A stretch of 33,841 nt of DNA, taken from positions 1 through 33,841 of the forward strand of contig CANEYR010000040.1 of NCBI GenBank assembly GCA_947444055.1. Direction: 5' to 3'. Both the position numbers and the translations under genes were made by a program. Below are positions 15,466-24,683 of the stretch, in pieces (within the stretch, counting starts at the first letter, position 1; every line of letters begins with the position of its first letter). This DNA is from Planctomycetota bacterium. GTDB lineage: Bacteria > Planctomycetota > UBA1135 > UBA2386. Under the pieces are notes generated by a model, which saw only the letters and a list, made by a program, of their open reading frames with translations, did not search any database and had not been told where the DNA came from.

Positions 15466-16563
15466 GTGATCCGGGCGCGCCACCTTCACCCTGACGCTGC
15501 GTCGATCGTTCGTGCTCTGCGCCAACGTGGTCGCCGGGTGTGGCCGCTGCACCGACGCGGCGCCAACCTCGGCTACGCGGTCGAACTCGACCGCACCTTC
15601 CCGACCACGGCGGCGGCGCAGTCAACCTGGAACGCCGGCGAGCCGGTGTTCTTGCCCGGCATGCTCGGTGCTTCGCCAACGCAGTTCGCGGCACCGATCC
15701 AGACGTGCTTGCGCATGTTCGACCGCCTGCGCGCTGGCGATCGCTTCGTCGACGAGCTGCAACGACGACTCGACGACGACCAGAACCTTCGGTACGGCGG
15801 CAGCAAGGTCGATCGCACCGACCCGCGCGAAGTCGAACGCGTGTTCGTCGACGCCGAAGTCCAAGGCCAAGTCGTGGCCAACGACCTGTGGGCCAAGCTG
15901 GCTTGGATCGCCAACGCGGAAAACGACCGCTCGCTGCGCATCCGCTTCTCGGCGGGCAAGGACCAGATCGAGGCCTGGATGCAGGCGACCGACCTGACCG
16001 CAGGTTGGGTCGACCAATACGCGCAGCGCGCCTTTCCCGAGTGCGGCGCGATCCTGGGCTGCCGTCGGTTGCGCGACCTGCTGGCGATCCTGATCCCACG
16101 GCCACACCGCTTGTCCGAGCGCATCCTCTACAACAATGCCCCCGGCGGCGGCGCCGTGTTCCACCACGATGCAGAACCCGGGCAACTCGGCGTGTGCTTT
16201 TGCCAGTTGGAAGGCCACACCGCGTGGCTTTCGCTCAGCAAGCGGCGCTTGGCCAAGCTGCTGGTCCGCACGCACTTCGTGAAGACCATGACGGCGGCCA
16301 TGGCGGCCCTCGACCAGAACGACGACGCGGCGCTGGTGCGGTGGCTCAATCGCGACGCGACGTTCACCGCGCACTTGGCCGCCCACGGCGCCCTGTTTGT
16401 GCTGCAAGCGGGCGACACCATCTTGCTGCCTTCGCACGGCATCGACGAGGTCGCCTGGCACAGTGTCGTCGCCCTTGGCCAGCGGCCCAGCTTGGCGCAC
16501 AGCTACGGCCTCTTTCCGCGGCAGCCGGACTATGCGATGGCTGCCAGCGGCAACGACGAGTAG
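15466..16563 (+). CDS. Cupin/JmjC-like protein (putative Fe(II)/2-oxoglutarate-type oxygenase fold)
   Basis: This is a protein of about 365 residues if it starts at the GTG at 15466; the frame is open far upstream (14893) across the TMTC-like gene, so the start is uncertain and a later GTG at 15538 is possible. The C-terminal half shows a JmjC/cupin-type pattern: RILYNNAPGGGAVFHHDAEPGQLGVCFCQLEGHTAWL gives HxD as H233 and D235 within a double-stranded beta-helix-like run, and GDTILLPSHGIDEVAWHSVV gives a distal His at 332. The HxD...H arrangement would bind Fe(II). The N-terminal half is unassigned. It is followed by the glycosylase gene after 10 bp. The substrate is unknown. Confidence 0.65.
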   Translation: MIRARHLHPDAASIVRALRQRGRRVWPLHRRGANLGYAVELDRTFPTTAAAQSTWNAGEPVFLPGMLGASPTQFAAPIQTCLRMFDRLRAGDRFVDELQRRLDDDQNLRYGGSKVDRTDPREVERVFVDAEVQGQVVANDLWAKLAWIANAENDRSLRIRFSAGKDQIEAWMQATDLTAGWVDQYAQRAFPECGAILGCRRLRDLLAILIPRPHRLSERILYNNAPGGGAVFHHDAEPGQLGVCFCQLEGHTAWLSLSKRRLAKLLVRTHFVKTMTAAMAALDQNDDAALVRWLNRDATFTAHLAAHGALFVLQAGDTILLPSHGIDEVAWHSVVALGQRPSLAHSYGLFPRQPDYAMAASGNDE

Positions 16564-16573
16564 AAGGCAACGC

Positions 16574-17461
16574 GTGGCGGTCGATCGGCGGCACCTTCTG
16601 CAGCACTTGGCGCAAGCCGCGCACGCCTTCGGCCACGATTTGCAATTGCCAGCAGGCAAGCTCGCGCCGCGTTCGCCCGCGGCAACTACGCGCCTCGTCG
16701 AGGCCCCCGTTGCCGAGGTGATTCTTGCCGAGGCAATTCTGGCCGAGGCAATTCTAGCCGAGGCAACGACACCCGAATCAACGGCTGCCGACCCCGAGCC
16801 ACCGCCAACCGGCCCCATCGTCGTCGCCGACGCGGGACCGCGAGCGACCGCCGCCGCCGCTCCAACCGCCTCTGCAGACCGCAAGGCCGCGATGCAACAG
16901 TTGCGCCAGGAAGCGTCGCAGTGCACGCGCTGCCGACTGCATGAAGGCCGCCAGCATGTTGTCTTCGGGGAAGGCAACCTCATGGCCCGCGTGTTCTTCG
17001 TGGGGGAAGCACCGGGCGCCGTGGAGGACCAGACCGGCCGCCCGTTCGTCGGCCCAGCCGGCCAATTGCTGGACCGCATCCTTGCAGGCGCCATGGGCTT
17101 GCAGCGCAGCGAGGTCTTCATCGCCAACATCAACAAGTGCCGGCCACCAGGCAACCGCGAACCCGAACCCGACGAAGTTGCCGCCTGCATGCCGTACTTG
17201 GCCCGGCAAATTGCTCTGGTCCAACCGGAAGTGATCGTGTGCCTTGGCCGCACCGCCGCCCAGAACCTGCTGGGCAGCACCGAATCGACAACCGCTTTGC
17301 GCGCGCGCCAGCACGACTACCACGGCATTCCCGTCGTCGTCACTTGGCACCCGGCCTACTTGCTGCGCGATCCCTCGCACAAACGCGAAACGTGGGACGA
17401 CATCAAACGCGTCAACCGCCTGCTCGGCTTGCCCGACGTGCCACCGCCCCCGTCGGCGTGA
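16574..17461 (+). CDS. Family 4 uracil-DNA glycosylase (iron-sulfur type)
   Basis: This is a 295-residue base-excision repair enzyme that removes uracil from DNA. The catalytic domain (about 105-285) has the four cluster cysteines C117, C120, C189 and C205, the family motif GEAPGAVEDQTGRPFVGPAGQLLD (144-167), INKCRPPGNREPEPDE and the C-terminal active-site motif WHPAYLLRDP (258-267). The first ~100 residues are a low-complexity Ala/Pro/Glu extension not needed for the fold, including a repeated AEAIL pentapeptide (47-64) encoded by a 15-bp tandem repeat. The GTG at 16574 is preceded by AGAAGG with 6-nt spacing, which decides the start. It is 10 bp after the cupin-like gene and probably cotranscribed. 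Confidence 0.9.
   Translation: MAVDRRHLLQHLAQAAHAFGHDLQLPAGKLAPRSPAATTRLVEAPVAEVILAEAILAEAILAEATTPESTAADPEPPPTGPIVVADAGPRATAAAAPTASADRKAAMQQLRQEASQCTRCRLHEGRQHVVFGEGNLMARVFFVGEAPGAVEDQTGRPFVGPAGQLLDRILAGAMGLQRSEVFIANINKCRPPGNREPEPDEVAACMPYLARQIALVQPEVIVCLGRTAAQNLLGSTESTTALRARQHDYHGIPVVVTWHPAYLLRDPSHKRETWDDIKRVNRLLGLPDVPPPPSA
16712..16771 (+). repeat. In-frame tandem repeat, 15-bp unit, in the glycosylase N-terminal extension
   Basis: Units of GCCGAGGCAATTCTN at 16712-16726 (one variant base pair), 16727-16741 and 16742-16756, with a diverged fourth starting at 16757, encode AEVIL-AEAIL-AEAIL-AEATT. The 15-bp period keeps the frame open. Confidence 0.88.
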
Positions 17462-17797
17462 CCTGTGCTGCAACCTGCCGCGCGCGGCCAAGGAACGCTG
17501 GTTTGCAACCTTGACCGCCTTGCAATCGGTCGCTACGGTCCCGCGACCCTGTGACCCGGTAGCGTCCCTGCAAGGCACAGGACCCCTCGACATCGTCGAA
17601 CTTCCGCGTTCGATTTGCAGCACGGCCTGTGGCATGCAGGCGTCTCAAATCGCCGGAATGGCGTCGGTGATCGCGTTCTTTGCCAGATCGCATTTTCCGC
17701 GTTCGCTTCTTTCAGTTCGACCCGTTCTCCCCCGCGTGGTTGGCTGCGGACCGGCTCGCCCCCTCTCCCTGTTCGCCATTTCTGCAGGCATCTCAAG
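17462..17797 (+). other. 336-bp upstream region of the first secretin gene
   Basis: No gene is visible. It holds a candidate sigma-70-type promoter (17511-17539), a palindromic TTGCAA pair (17503-17508, 17520-17525) flanking the -35 element, and a 6-bp stem GGTCGC/GCGACC (17528-17533, 17543-17548). There is no T-rich terminator after the glycosylase. The region before the ATG is pyrimidine-rich and lacks a clear Shine-Dalgarno. Confidence 0.5.
17511..17539 (+). promoter_or_regulatory. Candidate sigma-70-type promoter for the secretin/ExbBD cluster
   Basis: TTGACC (17511-17516; five of six -35 consensus bases) is followed by a 17-bp spacer and TACGGT (17534-17539; three of six -10 consensus bases). 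The position, about 260 bp before the ATG, implies a long leader. Chance matches are common, so this is a suggestion only. Confidence 0.3.
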
Positions 17798-20440
17798 ATG
17801 ATCAAGGTTCAGTCCCTGCGCTTGCGCGGCCTCGTCGCCTCCTCTCTCCTCGCTCTGGCCGCCTGTTCGGGCACTGCCGCAGGTCTCGTTGACGTCAATA
17901 CCAACGGCACCGACGGCGCTCCGCTTACCGGGAAGAATGCCACCGCGAGTGAAGGCACGACGAATGCTGCGCGCACTCAAGACCCCCAGGGTCAGGTCCC
18001 CCAGGGCCGAGATAACGCGGCCCTCATCAAGAAGGCCCTCGACACCGCTCGTCGCTCCCTCGATTTGCGCCTGTTCGAGGATGCTCGTCTGGAAGCGGCC
18101 TATGTGCTCGAACTCGACGCCAACAACGCCGAGGCGCGCGACATGCTGCAGCGCTGCGAACAGGTGCTCGGGGCAGGTGCTGGCCAGCCGACGAGGAACT
18201 TGGTCAACGACACCGTCATGGGCAACCGCATTCGCCAGGAGCGCGAACGCACGCTGGTCGAGACCGACTTGCGCCAAGGCCGCGCGCACATGCAGCTCGA
18301 GCAGTTCGGCCGGGCCATCGATAGTTTCGAGCGCGCCGCCACGGCGATGCGCTTCTCGGACTTCGCGCAGCCCAATGACCCGCTGCGCAAAGAAGCCGAC
18401 TTGATGCTGGCCGAAGCCCGCGCCGCCAAGGTCAAGGCCGAGCAAGAGTCGCTCGACCGCGCCAAGGTGGCCTCCGAGGCCGAACTCAACCGCCTCGCCG
18501 CCGACCAAGAGATCACCCGCGAACTGAAGGTCGCGAGCCTGCTCGAATCGGCCAACGTCAGCTTCCAGGCCGGCGAGTACCAACAAACCGTCAGCCGGAT
18601 CGACCAAGCGCTGCTGATGGACCCGACCAATCCCACGGCGCTGGCGTTGCGCGATGTCGCCGATCGGGCCCGTCACAACACGCAGATGGACGTCAGCCGC
18701 GAACGCTGGCGCAGCGAGTGGACGAAGACGTTCCTCGACCTGCAGCAGAGCACCGTGCCGCAGACGGAGACAGTGGTGTTCGATCCGATCCGTTGGTCGG
18801 ATGTCAGCAAGCGCCAACCCCCCAGCTACTCGACGCAGTCCGAACTTGACACGCCGGAGAATACGGCCGTCGCCAAGCTGCTGCGCGAAACGGTGCTTGA
18901 GCACAACTTCGCCAGCGCCACGGTGCAAGATTGGGCCAACTACTACGGCCAAGTCACCGGCGTCACGTTCTTCGTGACCCAAGAGGTGAAGGACATTGCC
19001 GCCGAAACGACGACCCTGACCGAGTTCCGCTTGCCTCGCCGTTCCGTTGCGGACGCCATGAAGGCGATCCAGATGAAGACGGGCGTGGCCTACCGCGTGA
19101 AGGATGGCTTGGTTCACCTGGTGACGCCGACCAATGCGATCGGCAACCTCGAACTGCGCCCCTACAACGTCAAGGAGCTGGTCGCTCCCGTGCAAGGCAA
19201 GCCCGGTCCCAACCTGCGCTTGACGGTGCCAGGCGACGACAGCCCGCTGTTCCCCGAGGCCGAAGAAGTGACGGCTCCGTCCGTGGTCGATGAGGGTCGC
19301 TTGCAAGAGCTGATCAAGGCGACGATCGCGACTGACAAGTGGGATGGCAGCCCGTTCACGATGAACATGGTCGATGGCTCGCTCTATGTGCGCGCCGACC
19401 GTGAAACGCAGAATGCCGTCTCGACTCTGATCAACGAACTGCGCCGCCACGTCGGCATCCAGGTCGACGTCGAGGCGCGCTTCCTCAAGGTCGAAGACAG
19501 CTTCCTCGAAGACGTCGGCATCGACCTGCGCGGTCTCGGCCAACAGGCTTCGCAAGGCCTCGGCGGCCGTGGTCTTGAGAAGAACGGCGACCGGCAGAAC
19601 ACCGGCTTCGATGACTTTGGTCCTCGCCAACAGCAGAACGCCGCCGTGCCCGGAGTCGTCGGCACCGGCACCACTCCTGGTGTGTTCTTCGACGATGGCG
19701 CCGACGGCGACATCATGGGTCGCGTCGAGAACCTCTACAACCAGACGCTCGGCGGCCGCAATGGCGGCTTGACCAACGCGGGTGGCTTGTCGCTGCAGTA
19801 CGCGTTCCTTGACGACACCGAGGTCGAGGTCGTCTTGCGCGCCGTGTCCAAGCAAGAGCGCAGCGAGCAGATCGAGGCCCCGCGCCTGTTGATCTACAAC
19901 AACTCGCGCGCGTCGATGCACTACCTGCGCAACATCGCCTACATCCGCGACTTCGAGGTCGAAATCGCCCAAGCCGCGGCAGTCGCCAACCCGGTCATCG
20001 GCACCGTGCACGACGGCGTGGCCCTCGACGTGCGACCGGTCGTCGACAGCGAGCTGAAGTTCATCACGATGGAACTGCGGCCGACGGTGATGTCGCTGCA
20101 GTTGCCGATCCCGACCTTCACCACGACGCTGGGCGTCGGTCAGCCGATCTCGATCCAGCTGCCCGAAGTCACGCTGCAGAAGGTCCGCACCACAGTGACG
20201 ATGCCCGACGGCGGCACCATGATGCTGGGCGGCATGCGCCTAGTGGAACGCCAGAACCTGCGCTCGACGGTGCCGCTGCTCGGCAGTTTGCCAGGCCTGT
20301 CCTGGCTGTTCAGCCGCAACGGCACGTCGGTTCAGAACCGCAAGATCCTCATCCTCATCCGCGCCCGCATCGTGTTGATGGAAGAGATGGAGCCAAACCC
20401 GATGTCGCTGCCGAGTGCGTCGGACCTGTCGATGAAGTAA
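17798..20440 (+). CDS. Lipoprotein secretin with N-terminal TPR-like domain (copy 1)
   Basis: This is an 880-residue exported protein. The N-terminus MIKVQSLRLRGLVASSLLAL ends in the lipobox LAAC (C23), so it is a probable lipoprotein. After a Thr/Asn/Gly linker, residues about 60-300 are TPR-like helices (ARRSLDLRLFEDARLEAAYVLELDANNAEAR; NVSFQAGEYQQTVSRIDQALLMDPTNPTAL). An STN/N0-like domain follows (about 373-444), then an N-domain with VDVEARFLKVEDSFLEDVGID (about 554), a Gly/Asn-rich insert, and a secretin channel domain (about 675-870) ending in VPLLGSLPGLSWLFSR and RKILILIRARIV, the secretin signature. It should form an outer-membrane pore. The ATG at 17798 is chosen because it puts the lipoprotein signal at the start. 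It heads the cluster that runs to 29494. Confidence 0.9.
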   Translation: MIKVQSLRLRGLVASSLLALAACSGTAAGLVDVNTNGTDGAPLTGKNATASEGTTNAARTQDPQGQVPQGRDNAALIKKALDTARRSLDLRLFEDARLEAAYVLELDANNAEARDMLQRCEQVLGAGAGQPTRNLVNDTVMGNRIRQERERTLVETDLRQGRAHMQLEQFGRAIDSFERAATAMRFSDFAQPNDPLRKEADLMLAEARAAKVKAEQESLDRAKVASEAELNRLAADQEITRELKVASLLESANVSFQAGEYQQTVSRIDQALLMDPTNPTALALRDVADRARHNTQMDVSRERWRSEWTKTFLDLQQSTVPQTETVVFDPIRWSDVSKRQPPSYSTQSELDTPENTAVAKLLRETVLEHNFASATVQDWANYYGQVTGVTFFVTQEVKDIAAETTTLTEFRLPRRSVADAMKAIQMKTGVAYRVKDGLVHLVTPTNAIGNLELRPYNVKELVAPVQGKPGPNLRLTVPGDDSPLFPEAEEVTAPSVVDEGRLQELIKATIATDKWDGSPFTMNMVDGSLYVRADRETQNAVSTLINELRRHVGIQVDVEARFLKVEDSFLEDVGIDLRGLGQQASQGLGGRGLEKNGDRQNTGFDDFGPRQQQNAAVPGVVGTGTTPGVFFDDGADGDIMGRVENLYNQTLGGRNGGLTNAGGLSLQYAFLDDTEVEVVLRAVSKQERSEQIEAPRLLIYNNSRASMHYLRNIAYIRDFEVEIAQAAAVANPVIGTVHDGVALDVRPVVDSELKFITMELRPTVMSLQLPIPTFTTTLGVGQPISIQLPEVTLQKVRTTVTMPDGGTMMLGGMRLVERQNLRSTVPLLGSLPGLSWLFSRNGTSVQNRKILILIRARIVLMEEMEPNPMSLPSASDLSMK

Positions 20441-20497
20441 CTGTCGGTGAAGTAACCGACGGTGAGTAACCGACGGTGAGTAACCGACGGCGAGTAA
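20426..20497 (+). repeat. Tandem repeat (15- then 14-bp units) spanning the secretin 1 stop codon
   Basis: Five units end in GTAA: CTGTCGATGAAGTAA (20426-20440, containing the gene's last codons and TAA), CTGTCGGTGAAGTAA (20441-20455), CCGACGGTGAGTAA (20456-20469, 20470-20483) and CCGACGGCGAGTAA (20484-20497). In the frame of the gene, stops recur at 20438, 20453 and 20477. The array separates the coding region from the terminator. Confidence 0.9.
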
Positions 20498-20510
20498 CCG
20501 ACCCTGCGCC

Positions 20511-20554
20511 CCGCGGCCGCCAACGCTCCTCGCGATGGCGGCCGCGGTTGTTTT
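20511..20554 (+). terminator. Strong intrinsic terminator after secretin 1
   Basis: CCGCGGCCGCCA (20511-20522) and TGGCGGCCGCGG (20536-20547) are perfect 12-bp inverted repeats with a 13-nt loop, followed directly by TTGTTTT (20548-20554). This is a classical Rho-independent terminator in the plus direction. It implies that the TPR gene at 20647 is either transcribed from its own promoter or by readthrough. Confidence 0.88.
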
Positions 20555-20646
20555 GTGCGCGCACCTCGACGACGAGAGTGGTCGACTGAACACTTGTCCG
20601 CGCGGACCGTTCGCGCCAGACAACCCCGCACCAGAGGAGCAAGCCA

Positions 20647-23505
20647 GTGGTTCGCAGTATCGGTCCCCATACCTACACGAAAGGCATGCTGCTGCTGGCT
20701 TGGTGCACGTTGGTTCAGACCGTGCCGGCGCAGACGCGCTTCGATCGCGATCTCGACTTCGTCCGGGCGCTAGCGACGGACATGCGGTTCTTCGATCTCG
20801 CCCGCAGCGAAGCCGAGGCACTCGCCAGAGAATTCCGCGGCGTCAGCGAGCAAGAGCAGATCGCGCAACTGGCCGTCGTGATTGCTTACGAGGGCGCGAG
20901 GTTTCGCCAGGACCGAGCCCAACAACACACGCTGTTCCAAGAGACGATCCGCAAGACGAAGGAGCTAGTCGAAGGCGCGAGCAACCCGAATCTGCAACTC
21001 GCCGCCCGCACCACACTCGCCAACGCCCTACAGGACTTCAGCCAGTTCCTCACTGAGGAATTGGATCTCGCCAACGAGACCGCCCCCAGCCGCAGCCACG
21101 AACTGCTCGCCGAGTCGCACCAGGTCTTCCGGGCCGGTATCGCCGCTTGCGAAGACGTGATGATTGCACTCGCCGATCTGCGCAAAGACGAGCCACAGAA
21201 CACCGAGTACTACCTGATGTGGATGAAGAAGGCGGTGCTGACGCGCGAACAAGGGCGCGCGGACCCCGACAACCGCGGCGCGCTGGTCGCCCGCGCCAGC
21301 GACGAACTCACCAAGATGGTGCTCGACGCCGGCGAAGAGACGGTGATCGGCTTGCGGGGACTGTTCGAACTCGCGCAATGCAAGGAAGTCGACGGCGACC
21401 TGCAAGCCGCCCTCACCAGCTACAAGAACTCGATTCAGCAGATCGCCGCGTCCCTCAAGTCGGCGCAACAAGGCGAAGTCGAGCTGACGCCACAACTGCA
21501 AGCCTTTCTGTTCGCGATGCTGCAAGAGGTCTATGCGCGCGCTGCAGAGAGGATGGTGCGTGAAGGTGCCGCTGGCACCGCCGAGTTGCTCGCCGACTTC
21601 CGGCGACATCTAGCCGACTTCGGCAAAGCGGGGGCTGGGCTGTTCGACCTCGTCACGGCCGACCACGGCCATCAAGTGCTGCTGGCGGAATGCCGCTTCC
21701 ACGCCGAATCCGGCGATGACACCTTGGTCACCCAAGCCCTCTCCACGGCGCAGAGGATCCACGACAAGCACCCCACGGACGCCATCGGCATGCGCGCCAA
21801 GTCCGTGCTGCGCGACATGCTCAACCGCCGCCCCTCGCTGGCATCCGGGTCGCTGCTGCTCGAGCTGGCGAAGGGGGAACTGCGGCACAAGAACTACGAA
21901 GCCGCGGGCAAGGGACTGCGACGCGCCATCGCGGCAATGACGGCCGACGAGCAGCAACGGCTTGGCCTGCAGGCCTGCCTGCTGCTTGGCAATGCCTACG
22001 CCGCCACCGAGCGCTACCTCGAGGCAATCCTCGCCGTCGAGAGCGGCCTCGCCAGACTCGGCCGCACCGACAAGGTGCGCGCCGCCGAAGCCGCCGATTT
22101 CCTGGACCGCGCGATCACAGCCCACCGTCGCTTGGTCAACAACGACCAGGGCTTCGAGTCGTTCTATGCGGGGCCGCTGAGTCAGGTCAAAGCCCACGCC
22201 ACAGGCGGCGGCGCCAAGCTGCTCGCCAAGCAGGGCAACGACTTGTTCAACCAGAAGAAGTACGCCGAGGCCATCGCGCAGTACCGACAGATCCAACCGG
22301 ACTTTCCGCTGTTCGAGCAAGTGCAGGTGCACATCGCGCGCGCGCAATCGGCGACCGGTGACTTTGCAGCGTGCCGCGCGACGTTGACCGCCTACCGCGA
22401 CTACGCGCGCCGTGTGGAACTGTCTGCTGGCGACGTCAGCAAGCAACAGGTACGAGCCACCGCCCTGGCCGATGCGGAGTTCACCGAAGTAGCACTCGCC
22501 TACTTCGAAGCGCGTGGCAGTGCCGAACTGCAGATCACCAGAGATCTGACCAAGTACCCGGCCGCCTTCGAGAAGGCGCAGGCGTTCCTCGCCAACTTCG
22601 CGCGCGATGGCGATCGCAACGTTCCCGCAACCCTCGAATACGTCGGCCGGCTGCACTGCGACCTCGGCAAACTGGATCGGGCCGAGGAGGCCTACACGCA
22701 GCTCAAGCAGAAGAACCCCGTGAAGGGCTCGCAACTCGCGACCGAGATCTTCCGCGAGTACCAAAACCAAGTGCGGTTGCTGGGCAACGAACTCGACCAA
22801 GCGATCGCGAAGGGCAAGGAAGACGCCGAGATTGCCAGCGCCACGGCCGACGTCGCCGCCATGCGCCTCAAGCTGGTGGCGCTCGGCATGGACTACATCG
22901 CGAATTCGCCACGACCACAGCTACCGGTCATGGTTGCAACCTTGCTCAACTGGGAGCAGCTGCACGCTTGGCAGCGCGTCGAAGAGGTGGCGCAGAAGGT
23001 GCTCGATCTCTACGCCGCCGACGCCACCGAGGCGACGCAGCAGGTCGTCACCCGCCTCGCGCTCCCGAAGCTCGGTGAGGCGCTGCTACAGCAACGCCGC
23101 TTCACCGAAGCCCACGCCATGCTGCTTGCGGCCGAGGCGGCCAACCCCACCCACTACGAACTCAAACGACAAATCTGTCGCGCGCTCGGCGGGTGGTTTG
23201 CGTTCAGCCAAACCGGCGCCGCGGTGAAGGAGCCTGGCCTTGACCGGCCCGCGCAGGCCTACGCGAAGTACTACACGGAGTACCAAGCGCTGCGACCGAA
23301 GCTCGAGCCGTTCGGTCTTGAGTGGTATCGCTTCCAGTGGGAGGCGTATTGGTTCGCCACGCAAGCGGGCAGCAAGGACAGCCAGATGCAGGACATGGCC
23401 GACAGCATCTACCGCATCGCGCGCTCGACCGACGAGTTCGAGTCGTGCAAGCGCCTCGGTGCGGAAGGCCTGCTGCTGTTCAAGTATTTCCAAGCCAACC
23501 GCTGA
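20647..23505 (+). CDS. Large exported TPR-repeat protein
   Basis: This is a 952-residue protein starting at a GTG preceded by AGGAG (20635-20639; 7-nt spacing). A signal peptide is likely (KGMLLLAWCTLVQTVPAQ). The rest is nearly all helical repeats with TPR-like periodicity, for example NDLFNQKKYAEAIAQYRQIQPDFPLFEQVQVHIARAQ and EYVGRLHCDLGKLDRAEEAYTQLKQKNP. No catalytic motif or membrane helix is seen after the signal. It probably acts in the periplasm as a scaffold for the neighbouring secretin and ExbB/ExbD proteins. No characterised protein is recognised. The following gene starts 19 bp downstream. Confidence 0.85.
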   Translation: MVRSIGPHTYTKGMLLLAWCTLVQTVPAQTRFDRDLDFVRALATDMRFFDLARSEAEALAREFRGVSEQEQIAQLAVVIAYEGARFRQDRAQQHTLFQETIRKTKELVEGASNPNLQLAARTTLANALQDFSQFLTEELDLANETAPSRSHELLAESHQVFRAGIAACEDVMIALADLRKDEPQNTEYYLMWMKKAVLTREQGRADPDNRGALVARASDELTKMVLDAGEETVIGLRGLFELAQCKEVDGDLQAALTSYKNSIQQIAASLKSAQQGEVELTPQLQAFLFAMLQEVYARAAERMVREGAAGTAELLADFRRHLADFGKAGAGLFDLVTADHGHQVLLAECRFHAESGDDTLVTQALSTAQRIHDKHPTDAIGMRAKSVLRDMLNRRPSLASGSLLLELAKGELRHKNYEAAGKGLRRAIAAMTADEQQRLGLQACLLLGNAYAATERYLEAILAVESGLARLGRTDKVRAAEAADFLDRAITAHRRLVNNDQGFESFYAGPLSQVKAHATGGGAKLLAKQGNDLFNQKKYAEAIAQYRQIQPDFPLFEQVQVHIARAQSATGDFAACRATLTAYRDYARRVELSAGDVSKQQVRATALADAEFTEVALAYFEARGSAELQITRDLTKYPAAFEKAQAFLANFARDGDRNVPATLEYVGRLHCDLGKLDRAEEAYTQLKQKNPVKGSQLATEIFREYQNQVRLLGNELDQAIAKGKEDAEIASATADVAAMRLKLVALGMDYIANSPRPQLPVMVATLLNWEQLHAWQRVEEVAQKVLDLYAADATEATQQVVTRLALPKLGEALLQQRRFTEAHAMLLAAEAANPTHYELKRQICRALGGWFAFSQTGAAVKEPGLDRPAQAYAKYYTEYQALRPKLEPFGLEWYRFQWEAYWFATQAGSKDSQMQDMADSIYRIARSTDEFESCKRLGAEGLLLFKYFQANR

Positions 23506-23524
23506 GCCCCGCCACACGCCCACG

Positions 23525-24640
23525 ATGCACACGTGCTACTTGCTGTTGGTTGCCGTCCTGTTGGCAACGCCGGGGCTGGCGCAGAAGGCCCAAGACAGCA
23601 TCCTGAAGACGGACGGCGCGCGCCTGCGCAACGTCGAGATCACCGAATTCTTGCTGACCGGAGTGCGCGGCACCCGGGGCAACGAGCGATTCGAAGTGGC
23701 GGCCGACCAAGTCGTGTCCGTCGAGTGGGGCAACGCACCACCGCAGTTCTTGTCGGGCCGGGCGGCGTTGGTGCGCGGTGACGTTCGCGCCGCCACCCAA
23801 ATGTTCGGCGACGTCAAGAGCCAACGCCCCTTGGTGCAAGCCGATGCCGCGTTCTTCAAGATCAAGTGTGCGGTCGCCGCGATCGGCAATGACCAGACGG
23901 GTGCAGCCACTGTCGGCCAGCACGCGAAGAAGTGGCTCGTGGACTACCCGCAGCACTGGCGAACCCCCGAAGTGTTGCTGCTCAAGGGTCGTGCCGAGCG
24001 CCTGGCGGGAGCCAACGACGACGCCACCACCACGCTGTTGCAGCTGGACCAACTCGCCACGCGCGCCGCGCTCGGCACTGTTTGGTCGCTGCGCGCCAAG
24101 AGCGAACTCGCCCTCACGCTGCTCAGCAGTGGCAAGGCCAGCGAAGCGCGCACGACCTTCCAAGCGGCGGCGGCGATGGCCACCCAACGGCTCGCCGCGA
24201 CACCTCCAGACGACGGCGAACTGCAGACGCAGCGGACCATGGCCAGGATCGGTGAAGGCGAGACGTTCCTGGTTGAGAAGGACTACGTGCGCGCGCAGGC
24301 GTTCTTCCACGAACTCGCAGGCAGCCAGGAAGACGATCTCGCCGCCGCGGGTCTTGCTGGCGAAGGTGAGGCCGTGTTCTTGGCCGCCGTTGCCAACAAC
24401 CAGCCCGCCGATCTGCGCCGGGCCCAGCTCCGACTCGCCGCCGCCAGCGTGCGCGACGCGCGATCCGGCGACACCAGCGCCAAGGCGAACTACTACCTCG
24501 GCCGCTGCGTGCTGGCACTTGGCCGCGAACTCGAAGGCGACGCCTTTCGGCAACGCGCCAGCGCCTACTTTCAGCTCGTCGTCAGCGACTATCCGAGCTC
24601 GCGATGGATTGGTCCGGCGCTGGCAGCACTTGGCAAGTGA
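23525..24640 (+). CDS. Exported TPR-like protein
   Basis: This is a 371-residue protein with a signal peptide (MHTCYLLLVAVLLATPGLAQ). A short beta-rich segment (ILKTDGARLRNVEITEFLL, FEVAADQVVSVEWG) is followed by TPR-like helices (ALVRGDVRAATQMFGDV, AKSELALTLLSSGKASEARTTFQAAAAMA, YYLGRCVLALGRELEGDAFRQRASAYFQLVVSDYPSSRW). The last repeat resembles the TPRs of outer-membrane assembly lipoproteins and YbgF/CpoB, though neither is claimed here. The longer frame to 23240 overlaps the previous gene and is rejected. It lies 19 bp after the large TPR gene and 112 bp before exbB, with a hairpin in that gap. Confidence 0.82.
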   Translation: MHTCYLLLVAVLLATPGLAQKAQDSILKTDGARLRNVEITEFLLTGVRGTRGNERFEVAADQVVSVEWGNAPPQFLSGRAALVRGDVRAATQMFGDVKSQRPLVQADAAFFKIKCAVAAIGNDQTGAATVGQHAKKWLVDYPQHWRTPEVLLLKGRAERLAGANDDATTTLLQLDQLATRAALGTVWSLRAKSELALTLLSSGKASEARTTFQAAAAMATQRLAATPPDDGELQTQRTMARIGEGETFLVEKDYVRAQAFFHELAGSQEDDLAAAGLAGEGEAVFLAAVANNQPADLRRAQLRLAAASVRDARSGDTSAKANYYLGRCVLALGRELEGDAFRQRASAYFQLVVSDYPSSRWIGPALAALGK

Positions 24641-24683
24641 ACTCGCACCAAGCGCACCCCGGCACCGGCCTACGGTCTTTCAC

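Noticed and set aside
17645..20011. 788-residue minus-strand frame opposite secretin 1
   Set aside because: The plus strand encodes an intact lipoprotein secretin; the antisense frame is an artefact of codon bias.
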